A stretch of 64,000 nt of DNA from UBA1351 sp965140555 (GTDB lineage: Bacteria; Bacillota; Clostridia; Lachnospirales; Vallitaleaceae), in NCBI GenBank assembly GCA_965140555.1, contig OZ223259.1, positions 62,001-126,000 on the forward strand, in the 5' to 3' direction. The translations under genes and the position numbers were made by a program. Below, piece by piece: positions 36,570 to 45,352 of this stretch (its first letter is position 1; every line of letters starts with the position of its first letter). Below the pieces are notes generated by a model. It did no database searches. It worked only from the letters and a program-made list of their open reading frames with translations, and had not been told where the DNA came from.

Positions 36570-38474
36570 CTACTGTGCTTCTTGTCCACTCTCTTCACCT
36601 TGATTATTATCGTTGTCTTGTCCATTATTTTCTTGGGCTTCCAACTCTTGTGGCGTGTCGATTTCTCGTATAGCGTCATCTGGTACATCTTCAACGTCAT
36701 CTTCAACTTCTTTAAATATATGAAGATACGGCATGACATCTTCCATAACATCAACAAAAATAGAGGCTGCAAATCTGGAGTTAATGACACTTCCCGCCGG
36801 CTCATCGACGACAACAAGCGTTATAACTTGAGGGTCTTCAATTGGCGCAAATCCGATGAATGAAACGATATAGTGAATATCATCCCGTTCTCTTTTCTCG
36901 GCTGTTCCTGTCTTCCCTCCGATTTCATAACCGGCAATAGACGCACGGCTACCTGTCCCTTCGTTAACAACACCACCTAAAGCTTCTGTTGTCATCTTCG
37001 ATACTTCCTCGCTGATAACTTGACGAACCACTTTAGGAGAGTAGGACTCCACCACCTGATCTTCTTGATATATTTTTTTCATAAAATGTGGCTCATATAA
37101 ATAACCACCATTTATCAATGATGAAAAACCGGTAATTAACTGAAGTGGTGTGATTTGGAATGTTTGTCCAAAAGCACTTGTAGCAAGTTGAACCGCTTGC
37201 AGTTTATCATAATCATGGATCAATGTTCTAAACGATTGGTCACCCGTTATATCCACATTTGTTTTTGATCCGAATCCAAACATATGTTGATATTTATAGA
37301 ATAGATCACGTCCAACTTCTGCCCCCATTTTCATGAGAGCGACATTGCACGAATTTTCAAGAGCCTCTTCCATCGTTTGATAACCATGACCTTCATGTTT
37401 CCAACATTCGATATAACGATCTGCAACTTGCAGTCCGCCATCACAATAAAAAAGTTCATCGTCTTTACTTCTTCGTTCTTCTTTATCCATAGCATAAACA
37501 AACGGTTTAAACGTACTCCCCGGTTCATAAGACGAAGCTACGGATTCCGCTTTCCATATCTCCGCCAAATAATCAGATTTATCTTCTACAGACATTTGAG
37601 AAAGCTCTTCTTCCGATAGAAAAGCACTCAAATCGTAGGGTTCATTTTGATTAAAATCCGGATAATTCGCCATTCCATATATTTCACCATTGTTAGGATT
37701 CATGACAATCACTTGAATTCTCTTAGCTTGGTCTGTTTCAAAGTAATGATCAATCGCTTCTTGTATATATTTTTGCACTGTATAATCCAAACTCAACATG
37801 ATATTATCACCGTCTTGAGCTTTTACTTCATTCACTTCCAACTGATTTTCTTCATTAATAGCTCCATACATTCGACCGGTTTGCCCTGTAAGGAAATCAT
37901 CATAATATTCTTCAATTCCCGTGACTCCATGAAATTCTTCATTGGTAAAGCCAATAATACTTGATGCAAGTGTCGGGTATGGATAATATCGTTCATATTC
38001 TTCTCGATAAAACACTCCGATCAGATGGTATTGATCAATTGCTGCTTTGACGTCTTTAATTTCAGAATAGCTATAACCTTTACCTATAATAACATAATTG
38101 CTGTTCCTTTTATCGATAAGTATTTGTTTGAGTTCTTCAACGGAAAATCCCAGTTGCTCATGAAGATAATTAATGGATTCTAACTGAATCTTATCCTCTT
38201 GTTCACTCAATAATTTTGCATCAAAAATCAAATCATAAGTCGATACAGAGTCCGCTAATACGATACCATTACGATCGGTTATGACACCTCTCTTATCATT
38301 TAATTCAACACTACCTTCGCGCCGTGATGCATTTTGCAAAACTGCAAGATTATAGTTTTTCCCTTCTACAAAAACAATGGATGTTAAATGGGCAATTAGT
38401 ATAATAAAACAAAAAATAAAAACGATGAAAAGGAATAACCCCTTCCTTTTCATCACCGATTCAGACTTTTTCAC
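36570..38474 (-). CDS. Class B penicillin-binding protein (PBP2/SpoVD/FtsI type)
   Basis: A 634-residue transpeptidase with an N-terminal membrane helix (about 12-35), a dimerisation domain (RGVITDRNGIVLADS) and a transpeptidase domain. Catalytic motifs: STFK at about 320-323, SCN in ENSCNVALMKM, and KTGT in GGKTGTAEK. No C-terminal PASTA domain; the tail is acidic and Gln/Asn-rich. Its partner should be FtsW. The start is probably a GTG at 38474 behind a GGTGA site. Confidence 0.93.
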   Translation of the reverse strand: MKKSESVMKRKGLFLFIVFIFCFIILIAHLTSIVFVEGKNYNLAVLQNASRREGSVELNDKRGVITDRNGIVLADSVSTYDLIFDAKLLSEQEDKIQLESINYLHEQLGFSVEELKQILIDKRNSNYVIIGKGYSYSEIKDVKAAIDQYHLIGVFYREEYERYYPYPTLASSIIGFTNEEFHGVTGIEEYYDDFLTGQTGRMYGAINEENQLEVNEVKAQDGDNIMLSLDYTVQKYIQEAIDHYFETDQAKRIQVIVMNPNNGEIYGMANYPDFNQNEPYDLSAFLSEEELSQMSVEDKSDYLAEIWKAESVASSYEPGSTFKPFVYAMDKEERRSKDDELFYCDGGLQVADRYIECWKHEGHGYQTMEEALENSCNVALMKMGAEVGRDLFYKYQHMFGFGSKTNVDITGDQSFRTLIHDYDKLQAVQLATSAFGQTFQITPLQLITGFSSLINGGYLYEPHFMKKIYQEDQVVESYSPKVVRQVISEEVSKMTTEALGGVVNEGTGSRASIAGYEIGGKTGTAEKRERDDIHYIVSFIGFAPIEDPQVITLVVVDEPAGSVINSRFAASIFVDVMEDVMPYLHIFKEVEDDVEDVPDDAIREIDTPQELEAQENNGQDNDNNQGEESGQEAQ

Positions 38475-38478
38475 GGTT

Positions 38479-39051
38479 TCACCAACCTTTAGTTATATAG
38501 GCAAGTACATTTTTGAAATCAACCGATTCTTCCTCAATAAAAATAGGTTGATACCTATTTGTATAAGTTACCGGTTCATTATCGATATAGAACACTTCAT
38601 TAGGACCCGGTAGACGCATACCCAATCGTGTCGTTGCTTGTGCATAGACATCATCTAGATTGATCATATTATCAATATCATGTTCACGCTGATCATTTTC
38701 TTTTCGCAACGTTGACAATTCTTTCTTTGTACTTTCTATTGCATTCGTAGTTACGTTAATTTCATATTGTGCTTTAAGAAAAATAACACAAATTGCTAGT
38801 GTAGCCATTATAACAAAAGCCATGATAATTGTACATACCCTATTTAAACGGGCTTCAACACGCTTTACTGCCGGACGAGTCTGTTGTCCATTCTGAACAT
38901 GGTCATCAACAACATTCGGTTGGAGGACTTGATATTCTTCTTGTAATTGTACTGCATTATTACCGATGACACTCTGTTTGTAACCTGTTCTAGTTGTTTT
39001 TTTTGCTGTCACTTGGCGGCGAACTCTCGTCCCTCCTCCCTTTTCACTCAT
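38479..39051 (-). CDS. ftsL: Cell division protein FtsL
   Basis: A 190-residue bitopic protein with a basic, disordered N-terminus, one membrane helix (about 93-115) and a coiled coil (STKKELSTLRKENDQREHD). A short C-terminal conserved part contains ATTRLGMRLPGPNEVFYID. Its size, topology and place between rsmH and the PBP mark it as FtsL. Start at 39051 behind GGTGATAACA, overlapping the rsmH stop. Confidence 0.87.
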   Translation of the reverse strand: MSEKGGGTRVRRQVTAKKTTRTGYKQSVIGNNAVQLQEEYQVLQPNVVDDHVQNGQQTRPAVKRVEARLNRVCTIIMAFVIMATLAICVIFLKAQYEINVTTNAIESTKKELSTLRKENDQREHDIDNMINLDDVYAQATTRLGMRLPGPNEVFYIDNEPVTYTNRYQPIFIEEESVDFKNVLAYITKGW

Positions 39052-39994
39052 TGTTATCACCTGTCCTTTCGAAAATACGAAGTTTTGCACTTTTAGAACG
39101 TGCATTGACTTCAAGCTCTTCTTCAGTTGGTAAAACCGGTTTTCTAGGCTTCATTTTACCTGTAGGTTTCTTTCCACATACACATATCGGAAAATCTTTG
39201 GGACATGTACATGGATCTTCATTATCCTTAAATAAGTGTTTAACGATACGATCTTCCAATGAATGAAAGGTAATAACACACAATCGACCGTCGGGATTCA
39301 ATCTATCAATCATCGTCTGTAAAGTATTTTCCAACACTTCCAATTCTCGATTCAATTCAATTCGAATGGCTTGAAAGGTACGCTTGGCCGGATGCCCGTA
39401 CTGAATTTTAAACTTAGTAGGAATACATGGGTCAATAATTTCAACCAACTCTTTGGTTGTTTGTATCGGCTTTTCTTCTCGCCGCATCACAATACGCTTT
39501 GCGATCTTTCCGGCAAATCGTTCTTCTCCGTATACCTTTAGTATCCTTATAAGTTCTCGCTCACTATATGTATTAACAATATCAGCTGCTGTCTGTGTAT
39601 CCTGCTGGTTCATACGCATATCCAATGGTGCATCCTGCATATAGGAAAATCCCCTATCGGCTGTATCCAATTGATGGGATGATACACCTAAATCCAACAA
39701 AATGCCATCTGCCTTTTCTATCCCTAACTGATCCATAATTTCACCAAATGCCTCATAGTTACTGTGAACCAGCTCAACACGACAACTTAAGTCCTTTAAC
39801 CGCTCCGTTGCCGTTTGAATAGCTGCCATATCTTGATCAATACCAACAAGTACACCATGCTCATCTAATTGTCGTCCAATTTCTTTGGAATGTCCCGCAC
39901 CACCTAATGTTCCGTCAACATATATTCCATTCGACTTAATGTTCAATCCCTCTATGCATTCATTTAATAATACGGAAATATGTTTAAATTCCAT
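39044..39994 (-). CDS. rsmH: 16S rRNA m4C1402 methyltransferase RsmH
   Basis: A 316-residue methyltransferase (old name MraW). It opens FKHISVLLNECIEGL; the SAM site is DGTLGGAGHSKEIG, and the family motifs ADGILLDLGVSSHQLD and GFSYMQDAPLDMRM are complete. It methylates N4 of C1402 in 16S rRNA. I chose the ATG at 39994, five bases after the mraZ stop and behind GGAGTGA. Confidence 0.97.
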   Translation of the reverse strand: MEFKHISVLLNECIEGLNIKSNGIYVDGTLGGAGHSKEIGRQLDEHGVLVGIDQDMAAIQTATERLKDLSCRVELVHSNYEAFGEIMDQLGIEKADGILLDLGVSSHQLDTADRGFSYMQDAPLDMRMNQQDTQTAADIVNTYSERELIRILKVYGEERFAGKIAKRIVMRREEKPIQTTKELVEIIDPCIPTKFKIQYGHPAKRTFQAIRIELNRELEVLENTLQTMIDRLNPDGRLCVITFHSLEDRIVKHLFKDNEDPCTCPKDFPICVCGKKPTGKMKPRKPVLPTEEELEVNARSKSAKLRIFERTGDNNE

Positions 39995-39999
39995 TTTTA

Positions 40000-40440
40000 T
40001 CACTCCATCCTTGGTTTAGTTTCAAAAATACTTTCTGCTAGAGAGGATAATTCATCATCACTCAAATCACTAAATGTCTCCCATGTCGCTTTATCCCAAA
40101 GTTCAATCTTCGATCCGACACCAACAACCATAACATCCTTCGTTAAGTTTGCCCGTGCCCTTAATTCATTTGTTATTAAGATTCGCCCTTGCTTATCATA
40201 CGTACAACTAATTGCTGTCGCTATAATAGCCCGCTGCATCTTACGTATGTTCAATTGAAACTCTGATGCGTTCACTAAAGACTGTGTCAATTGTTCCCAT
40301 TCAGAAAGGGGATAGACACTTAGGCATCCTTCAAAACCGCGTGTTACTATGCATTCCTCGCCTAGTTCCTTCCGAAACTTGGCAGGCATGGTAATCCTAC
40401 CTTTTGCATCTATGCTATGACTGAATTCACCACTAAACAC
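40000..40440 (-). CDS. mraZ: Transcriptional regulator MraZ (GTG start)
   Basis: A 146-residue protein with two SpoVT/AbrB-like half-domains: HSIDAKGRITMPAKFRKELG and CTYDKQGRILITNELRARAN. MraZ binds direct repeats in front of its own gene and controls the dcw cluster. I choose GTG at 40440 (AGGTG site five to six bases before it). The frame stays open to a GTG at 40509, but that would lie almost at the predicted transcription start and would give an unusual 23-residue extension. Confidence 0.92.
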   Translation of the reverse strand: MFSGEFSHSIDAKGRITMPAKFRKELGEECIVTRGFEGCLSVYPLSEWEQLTQSLVNASEFQLNIRKMQRAIIATAISCTYDKQGRILITNELRARANLTKDVMVVGVGSKIELWDKATWETFSDLSDDELSSLAESIFETKPRME

Positions 40441-40480
40441 GCCGACACCTACTTTTGGGCTTATCTCTTTATCACCCACA

Positions 40481-40508
40481 ATTTGACATTTTTTGCTACT
40501 ATTTGACA
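40481..40508 (-). repeat. Direct repeat pair in the mraZ leader, possible MraZ operator
   Basis: The octamer TGTCAAAT (minus strand) occurs twice with a 20-base period (forward 40481-40488 and 40501-40508), just downstream of the predicted -10. MraZ is known to bind tandem repeats at this place. The motif is not the TGGG type known from E. coli, so the link is inference. Confidence 0.4.
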
Positions 40509-40518
40509 CCTTGCTTAC

Positions 40519-40547
40519 ATTTTAGACTATTTTTTCGGTAAATTCAA
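40519..40547 (-). promoter_or_regulatory. Sigma-A promoter of the dcw cluster
   Basis: Minus strand TTGAAT, 17-base spacer, TAAAAT, about 80 bases before the chosen mraZ GTG. Confidence 0.7.
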
Positions 40548-40559
40548 GAGCGAGAAGAC

Positions 40560-40590
40560 AAAAAGAAAGGCGCTAAGCGCCTTTCTTTTT
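40560..40590 (-). terminator. Strong terminator after lgt
   Basis: Perfect arms AAAAAGAAAGGCGC and GCGCCTTTCTTTTT around a three- to four-base loop. It ends the lgt transcript about 125 bases past its stop, and insulates the mraZ promoter. Confidence 0.88.
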
Positions 40591-40713
40591 ATATTCACTA
40601 TTAAACGAATCAACAGAAACTATATATAGTTGTCAAACCCTTTATTTACCCACTACATATAGTATCCAACAATTTCATTATTTTTAAACCCTACCAAAAC
40701 TAAGTCAAAAGGC

Positions 40714-41577
40714 CTATATCTCATCGCTCATCTGACGTCGCTTCCATACAATATAACCCAGGCTCAAGATAACTAGCGTTATGGCCAGTAGTTGAGACAC
40801 AGGAATACCTGTTGTTCCGATAATTAATTGGTCTGTTCGTAATCCTTCTATCCAACTTCTACCCAATCCGTAAAGCAAGAAATACAACGCCAAAATTTCT
40901 CCTTCAAACTTCTTATGCTTTGTATAGATCATCAATAGAATAACCACACCGATATTCCATAGAGATTCATATAAAAAGGTAGGTTGAACAACAAGATAGG
41001 ACCCATCATAACCACTCAAGGAACCAATGTGTTCCACCATACTAACAGGGATTTTTGCTTTAGAAGCTTTAAGCGCCATGGCAAACACAGAATCTGTCGG
41101 GCCACCAAAGGCTTCCATATTCATAAAATTCCCCCAGCGTCCGATTGCTTGACCTAGAGCAAGACCCGGAACGGCAATGTCTGCCATCTGAGTAAATCGC
41201 TGTTTCTTAATCCTTGTGTAGATTACAAGAGCAATAACCGCTCCGATAACACCACCATAAATAGCTAATCCGCCTTCTCTAAAAGCTAAGATATCAATAA
41301 GATTGTCCTTGTAATCCTCCCATGAAAAGATTACATAATAAGCTCTTGCACCTATTATCGCAGCAATAAGCGCATACATCAAAAAATCACTATATATATC
41401 CGGGTCTTGCCCCTCCTTCTTAGCACGATAACGCGCTAAGAATAAGCCCGCAATGACACCTGAAACAATAATAATTCCATACCAATAAATCGGCACACCA
41501 AAGGGTGCTATCGCCACCGGATTAACATGTTCAATTTCTATTCCCAAATGAGGAAAAACTATATCTGGATTACCCAT
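40714..41577 (-). CDS. lgt: Prolipoprotein diacylglyceryl transferase
   Basis: A 287-residue membrane enzyme with about seven helices. Motifs: IYWYGIIIVSGVIAGL, REGGLAIYGGVIGA, and the Lgt signature GRWGNFMNMEAFGGPTD. It adds a diacylglyceryl group to the lipobox Cys of pre-lipoproteins, such as the BMP protein in this window. A minus-strand promoter is possible at about 41610-41645 (TTGCTC, 17 bases, TACAAC). Confidence 0.96.
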   Translation of the reverse strand: MGNPDIVFPHLGIEIEHVNPVAIAPFGVPIYWYGIIIVSGVIAGLFLARYRAKKEGQDPDIYSDFLMYALIAAIIGARAYYVIFSWEDYKDNLIDILAFREGGLAIYGGVIGAVIALVIYTRIKKQRFTQMADIAVPGLALGQAIGRWGNFMNMEAFGGPTDSVFAMALKASKAKIPVSMVEHIGSLSGYDGSYLVVQPTFLYESLWNIGVVILLMIYTKHKKFEGEILALYFLLYGLGRSWIEGLRTDQLIIGTTGIPVSQLLAITLVILSLGYIVWKRRQMSDEI

Positions 41578-41858
41578 GGGTCATCTCCTTTCTTATACGC
41601 CTTTACTTTACACTCGTTGTACTGGCTTATTCATATTTGAGCAAATTAGGCAGAATATTTTAAGCCCTACACCGGCGTGAGGCGATGCAATGACATCGTC
41701 GATTGACTGTATTAAACTCATTACATACACATCCTAATCGCCACACATAACAACCATGATAGTCTATTCATATAAAAATTGCAACCGTCAGTTTGTTTAC
41801 TTTTTGCATTCTTATGTTATAATAGTGAGAGATTGTATGAAACGAAAGGAACGTAACT
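41578..41858. other. Divergent intergenic region lgt/ychF
   Basis: The 281 bases hold the lgt ribosome site and weak promoter, a small hairpin (GCGATG at 41692 against CATCGT at 41704) of unknown role, and the ychF promoter. No open frame of note. Confidence 0.5.
41794..41824 (+). promoter_or_regulatory. Promoter of ychF
   Basis: TATAAT at 41819-41824 is 35 bases before the ychF ATG. The -35 is either TTGTTT at 41794 (19-base spacer) or TTTACT at 41797 (16-base spacer). Confidence 0.6.
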
Positions 41859-42956
41859 ATGAAATTAGGAATTGTCGGTTTACCCAACGTAGGTAAAAGT
41901 ACACTATTCAACTCTTTAACAAAAGCTGGCGCAGAGTCTGCCAATTATCCCTTTTGCACAATCGATCCCAATATTGGTGTCGTTTATGTCCCGGACCCAC
42001 GACTCGAAGCCCTGACCACTATATATGCTGCCAAAAAAACTATACCGGCAGTTATTGAATTCGTTGACATTGCAGGTTTAGTTAAAGGTGCAAGCAAAGG
42101 CGAAGGACTAGGTAACAAATTTTTGAGCAACATCCGCGAAGTTGATGCTATTTTGCATGTTGTTCGTTGCTTTGATGATCCGAATGTCATCCATGTAGAC
42201 GGAGAAATCGGACCTTTAAGAGATATAGAAACGATTAATCTTGAACTTATCTTCTCGGATCTTGATGTTATTGAACGACGATTAGCAAAAACAATCAAAT
42301 CACTCAAAGCAGATAAAACACTTCAAAAAGAAGTGGATGTCCTTAATCGACTCAAAGAAGTTCTTGAAAACGGTCAATCCGCTCGTACTGCTGAGTTTGA
42401 TGACGACGACGAACGCGCCATGGTAGATAGCTTTAATCTATTAACGACTAAGCCTGTCATCTATGCAGCTAACGTTGAAGAAGACGATTTAACCGATGAT
42501 GGTGCATCCAATGATAATGTAGCAACGGTTCGTGAATTTGCTGCTGCTGAAGGATCCGAAGTTTTTGTTATCTGCGCTAAAATCGAAGAAGAAATATCAA
42601 CACTTGATGATGAAGAAAAAGTAGAATTCCTCGATGCACTCGGGATAACCGATACCGGTCTTGATAAACTGATTGCTGCTAGTTACAAACTCCTCGGCCT
42701 TATCAGTTATCTTACTGCCGGAGAAAAAGAAGTCCGTGCTTGGACGATCACTGAAGGAACCAAAGCTCCCGGTGCTGCCGGTAAGATTCATAGTGATTTT
42801 GAACGTGGCTTTATCCGTGCAGAAGTTGTTCGCTATGATGACCTTATGGAACACGGCACCTATGCTGCCGCTAAGGAAAAAGGTCTTGTTCGTGTCGAGG
42901 GTAAAGACTATGTTGTTAAAGACGGCGATATCATGCTCTTCAGATTCAACGTATAA
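41859..42956 (+). CDS. ychF: Redox-regulated ATPase/GTPase YchF (OLA1 family)
   Basis: A 365-residue Obg-related P-loop ATPase and one of the few plus-strand genes. The P-loop reads GLPNVGKSTLFNSLTKAG, G3 is FVDIAGLVKGASKGEGLG, and the C-terminal TGS-like domain contains REVRAWTITEGTKAPGA-type sequence (observed EVRAWTITEGTKAPGAAG). YchF binds ribosomes and ATP. An AAAGGAA site precedes the ATG. It is convergent with the operon to its right and shares a terminator. Confidence 0.97.
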   Translation: MKLGIVGLPNVGKSTLFNSLTKAGAESANYPFCTIDPNIGVVYVPDPRLEALTTIYAAKKTIPAVIEFVDIAGLVKGASKGEGLGNKFLSNIREVDAILHVVRCFDDPNVIHVDGEIGPLRDIETINLELIFSDLDVIERRLAKTIKSLKADKTLQKEVDVLNRLKEVLENGQSARTAEFDDDDERAMVDSFNLLTTKPVIYAANVEEDDLTDDGASNDNVATVREFAAAEGSEVFVICAKIEEEISTLDDEEKVEFLDALGITDTGLDKLIAASYKLLGLISYLTAGEKEVRAWTITEGTKAPGAAGKIHSDFERGFIRAEVVRYDDLMEHGTYAAAKEKGLVRVEGKDYVVKDGDIMLFRFNV

Positions 42957-42981
42957 TGACACAGATTTAATTCAAAAACGC

Positions 42982-43019
42982 AAAAAGACCTGTTCCACTA
43001 TGTGGACGGTCTTTTTTTT
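42982..43019. terminator. Bidirectional terminator between ychF and the envelope operon
   Basis: Arms AAAAAGACC and GGTCTTTTT with inner CCAC/GTGG pairing and a T run on the plus strand and an equivalent run on the minus strand. It lies between the convergent genes ychF and the XRE-cupin regulator. Confidence 0.85.
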
Positions 43020-43056
43020 GAATGTTCAACCCAACCGATATATTTACTGATTCACT

Positions 43057-43623
43057 TCAATTTTCACTCGGCTTACCATAATAAATAACCACTGACAAAT
43101 GCGTCTCAACGCTGCCCGTATTGTGATATGTATGGCGGGTATGACCGGCAAAACGTGTCGCATCTCCGGTTTTTAATGTAAATTCATTATGATCAATTCT
43201 TACCGTCACTTCACCTTGATGCACAACAATCATCTCATAAGTGCCTTTTGGGTGAGGTTCCGAATCGATATATCCTTGAGGTTCCATATCTACTTTAAAA
43301 ATCTCATAAGGACGTCCGTCCTCATATGTAAAATAGGGATAGACTCTACACTTTCCTCTGTCCTCCTCAACATAAGAGACCTCTTCAAATCGTATGACAT
43401 CATGAACATCTTCTTTTTCCTTTATAAGCTCTGTAAAGCTCACATGCAAGCCATTAGCAATTTTCCAGACGGTTGTTAAGGTAGGATTACTAATTCCTCT
43501 TTCAATTTGCCCAAGCATCGACTTGCTTACCAATGTCAAATCAGCAAGCTTATCTAAACTCAACCCCCTCTCATCACGTATGGTTTTAAGATTCTTAGCT
43601 AATATACGCTGCAATTCATCCAT
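43057..43623 (-). CDS. XRE-cupin transcriptional regulator
   Basis: A 188-residue protein: N-terminal Cro/CI-type helix-turn-helix (about 8-62, with LADLTLVSKSMLGQIERG) and C-terminal cupin (about 105-185, with HPKGTYEMIVVHQGEVTV). Such proteins often sense small molecules such as amino acids or polyamines. It is the last gene of a ten-gene operon and overlaps the ybjQ stop by one base. It may regulate that operon; no target site could be assigned. Confidence 0.87.
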   Translation of the reverse strand: MDELQRILAKNLKTIRDERGLSLDKLADLTLVSKSMLGQIERGISNPTLTTVWKIANGLHVSFTELIKEKEDVHDVIRFEEVSYVEEDRGKCRVYPYFTYEDGRPYEIFKVDMEPQGYIDSEPHPKGTYEMIVVHQGEVTVRIDHNEFTLKTGDATRFAGHTRHTYHNTGSVETHLSVVIYYGKPSEN

Positions 43624-43934
43624 TACAAAAACCTCACTGCGGTTCCATAGGCAATCACTTCTGCTGCTCCTTGCATAATAGCGCTTGATGCATAGCGAAT
43701 ATTGACAATCCCTTCTGCACCTAAACCTTCAGCTTCTTCAACCATACGTTTAGTCGCCAAGGCTCTAGCACTGTTCATCATCTCATTATATTCTTGCAAC
43801 TCACCACCAACAATCGTTCTCAATCCGCTCATAATATCTTTTCCCATATGACGCACTTGAATCGTCGAGCCTTTAACAATCGATAATGTCTCAATCTCTT
43901 TTCCGGTAATAAACGAAGTATTTACAAGTATCAT
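43623..43934 (-). CDS. YbjQ/DUF74 family protein
   Basis: A 103-residue small soluble protein of the YbjQ family: GKEIETLSIVKGSTIQVRHM at the N-terminus, AEGLGAEGIVNIRYASS in the middle. The family (PF01906) has been called heavy-metal-binding on thin evidence and forms pentamers. Function is unknown. It starts five bases after the ytfJ stop. Confidence 0.88.
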   Translation of the reverse strand: MILVNTSFITGKEIETLSIVKGSTIQVRHMGKDIMSGLRTIVGGELQEYNEMMNSARALATKRMVEEAEGLGAEGIVNIRYASSAIMQGAAEVIAYGTAVRFL

Positions 43935-43939
43935 AACAC

Positions 43940-44326
43940 TTACTCCTTGTCATGAGCCATAGTCTGAACATCCACATCATCTCGAACCTTGGCTTCTTCT
44001 TTTTTGTCACGTGCTTTGAAGCGTTCCATAATATCAGGTACCAAATCAATAAGCTTTGTCAAGCTGTCTTGATTCTTAATATTAACAAGTCGTGCATGTC
44101 CATCTGTTATAACAAGTACAGCACTTGGACTTATTTTTGCACCAATTCCACCTGCTCCGCCTTTTTCCTCTGCGGCACCGGCACCCATAGCAAACCCGAT
44201 ATCAACAAGGGGTAATATAATCGTATTATCAATATGAATCGGTTCTCCAACGACTGTCTTTGAATTTGCAAATCCTTCCATGCCTTCCATTAATGAATTC
44301 ACATGTTGCTTAAAATTTGAGTCCAT
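43940..44326 (-). CDS. GerW/YtfJ family protein
   Basis: A 128-residue protein with the YtfJ core: VGEPIHIDNTIILPLVDIGF, the Gly-rich AMGAGAAEEKGGAGGIGAKI and PSAVLVITDGHARLV. In Bacillus YtfJ (GerW) is a spore protein, but the family occurs in non-sporulating species too. It follows the DUF2953 gene, as ytfI-ytfJ in Bacillus. Confidence 0.9.
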   Translation of the reverse strand: MDSNFKQHVNSLMEGMEGFANSKTVVGEPIHIDNTIILPLVDIGFAMGAGAAEEKGGAGGIGAKISPSAVLVITDGHARLVNIKNQDSLTKLIDLVPDIMERFKARDKKEEAKVRDDVDVQTMAHDKE

Positions 44327-44337
44327 GACAATTCCTC

Positions 44338-45330
44338 CTATTTTCTAATAAATGCTATCATCCGTCTTACACGCTTATCAATAATTAATCTTATTATATA
44401 ATAAAGGAGCTGATAAAGAAAGAGATGACTTTTTACTTTTAATGATCCAGCAATCAATTCTTCATCAAAATGTGGGACCACGATAACATGACCTTTCGTT
44501 ATTCCATATCCTATTGCTCCAACGGCTGCTATATATCCTGTAGTAACCTGATCTTCCAGGCCAATGTCCAAATTCAAGTCCATATGTCTCGGGAAAATCC
44601 ATATAATCAAACGCTTAATATATTTCCATACAAATCTCATAACGCCTTCATTTTCAGGCCTATGTAGTTCTTCATAAAATGCTTTTACTTGTGCTATAGC
44701 GCTGGGTCCTTTATCCTTAGTCTTTGCCTTCTTATCCGCCTTTTCTTTTCCTTTTTCTTTTCCTTTTTCTTTCTTCTCTTTATGGACGGTTTTCTCTATC
44801 GGTTTCTGAACATCCAGCTCTTTTGCCTCCGTTTGATTCCCTTCTGATTTTACTGGAGTATCAGGAACTATCTCCACAAGGTTTTCACCCTTTTCCATAG
44901 GCTTTGATTCCCTTTTCTCCTCTACCTCTTTTACTTTTTCTTTTTGTTCTTTTACTTTTTCTTCTTTTTGCGTTTTAATACGCTCTTTTTTTGTATCCTT
45001 AAGATTCTCCGACTCCTTCGTCGTTTCTTTAGACGCTTTCTTCCTGATTCGTCCCTGACGTTTTTTTCGCGGTAATATCTGTATCCCGAAAAGGCGAACA
45101 ACTGTGTGTGTTTTCCCTCCCTTATAATCAAAACTCACATGAATGATATGAAGAAGCCAACTCACATAACCTTTTGCTTTGGCCGATTCAAAGTCACCTT
45201 CTGCTCCACCTATAACCTTATATCGAATAGGTACAAACAAAATGGCCAAAACAACAATGAGCAGAAGGCCGAAAACTATACCGACAAGTTTCAGTATTCC
45301 AATAAGAATCCATCCAATAATGTGAAGCAT
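44338..45330 (-). CDS. DUF2953 (YtfI-like) membrane protein
   Basis: A 330-residue protein. It has an N-terminal membrane helix (about 1-30), a long Lys/Glu-rich charged region (about 100-220) and a C-terminal DUF2953 domain with LDLNIGLEDQVTTGYIAAVG-like sequence (observed DLNLDIGLEDQVTTGY). I chose the ATG at 45330; the frame runs further up but overlaps DUF1461. Function unknown; the gene pair with ytfJ is conserved in Bacillota. Confidence 0.8.
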   Translation of the reverse strand: MLHIIGWILIGILKLVGIVFGLLLIVVLAILFVPIRYKVIGGAEGDFESAKAKGYVSWLLHIIHVSFDYKGGKTHTVVRLFGIQILPRKKRQGRIRKKASKETTKESENLKDTKKERIKTQKEEKVKEQKEKVKEVEEKRESKPMEKGENLVEIVPDTPVKSEGNQTEAKELDVQKPIEKTVHKEKKEKGKEKGKEKADKKAKTKDKGPSAIAQVKAFYEELHRPENEGVMRFVWKYIKRLIIWIFPRHMDLNLDIGLEDQVTTGYIAAVGAIGYGITKGHVIVVPHFDEELIAGSLKVKSHLFLYQLLYYIIRLIIDKRVRRMIAFIRK

Positions 45331-45352
45331 ACTCTCTAAGCCTCCATTCCTC

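Noticed and set aside
40441..40509. Longer mraZ product from GTG at 40509
   Set aside because: It would begin at the predicted transcription start, lacks a ribosome site and adds residues absent from the family.
41630..41646. 17-base sequence TTCATATTTGAGCAAAT shared with 62729-62745
   Set aside because: An exact AT-rich 17-mer pair is not far from chance in 64 kb, and the two contexts (lgt promoter, convergent gap) have nothing in common.
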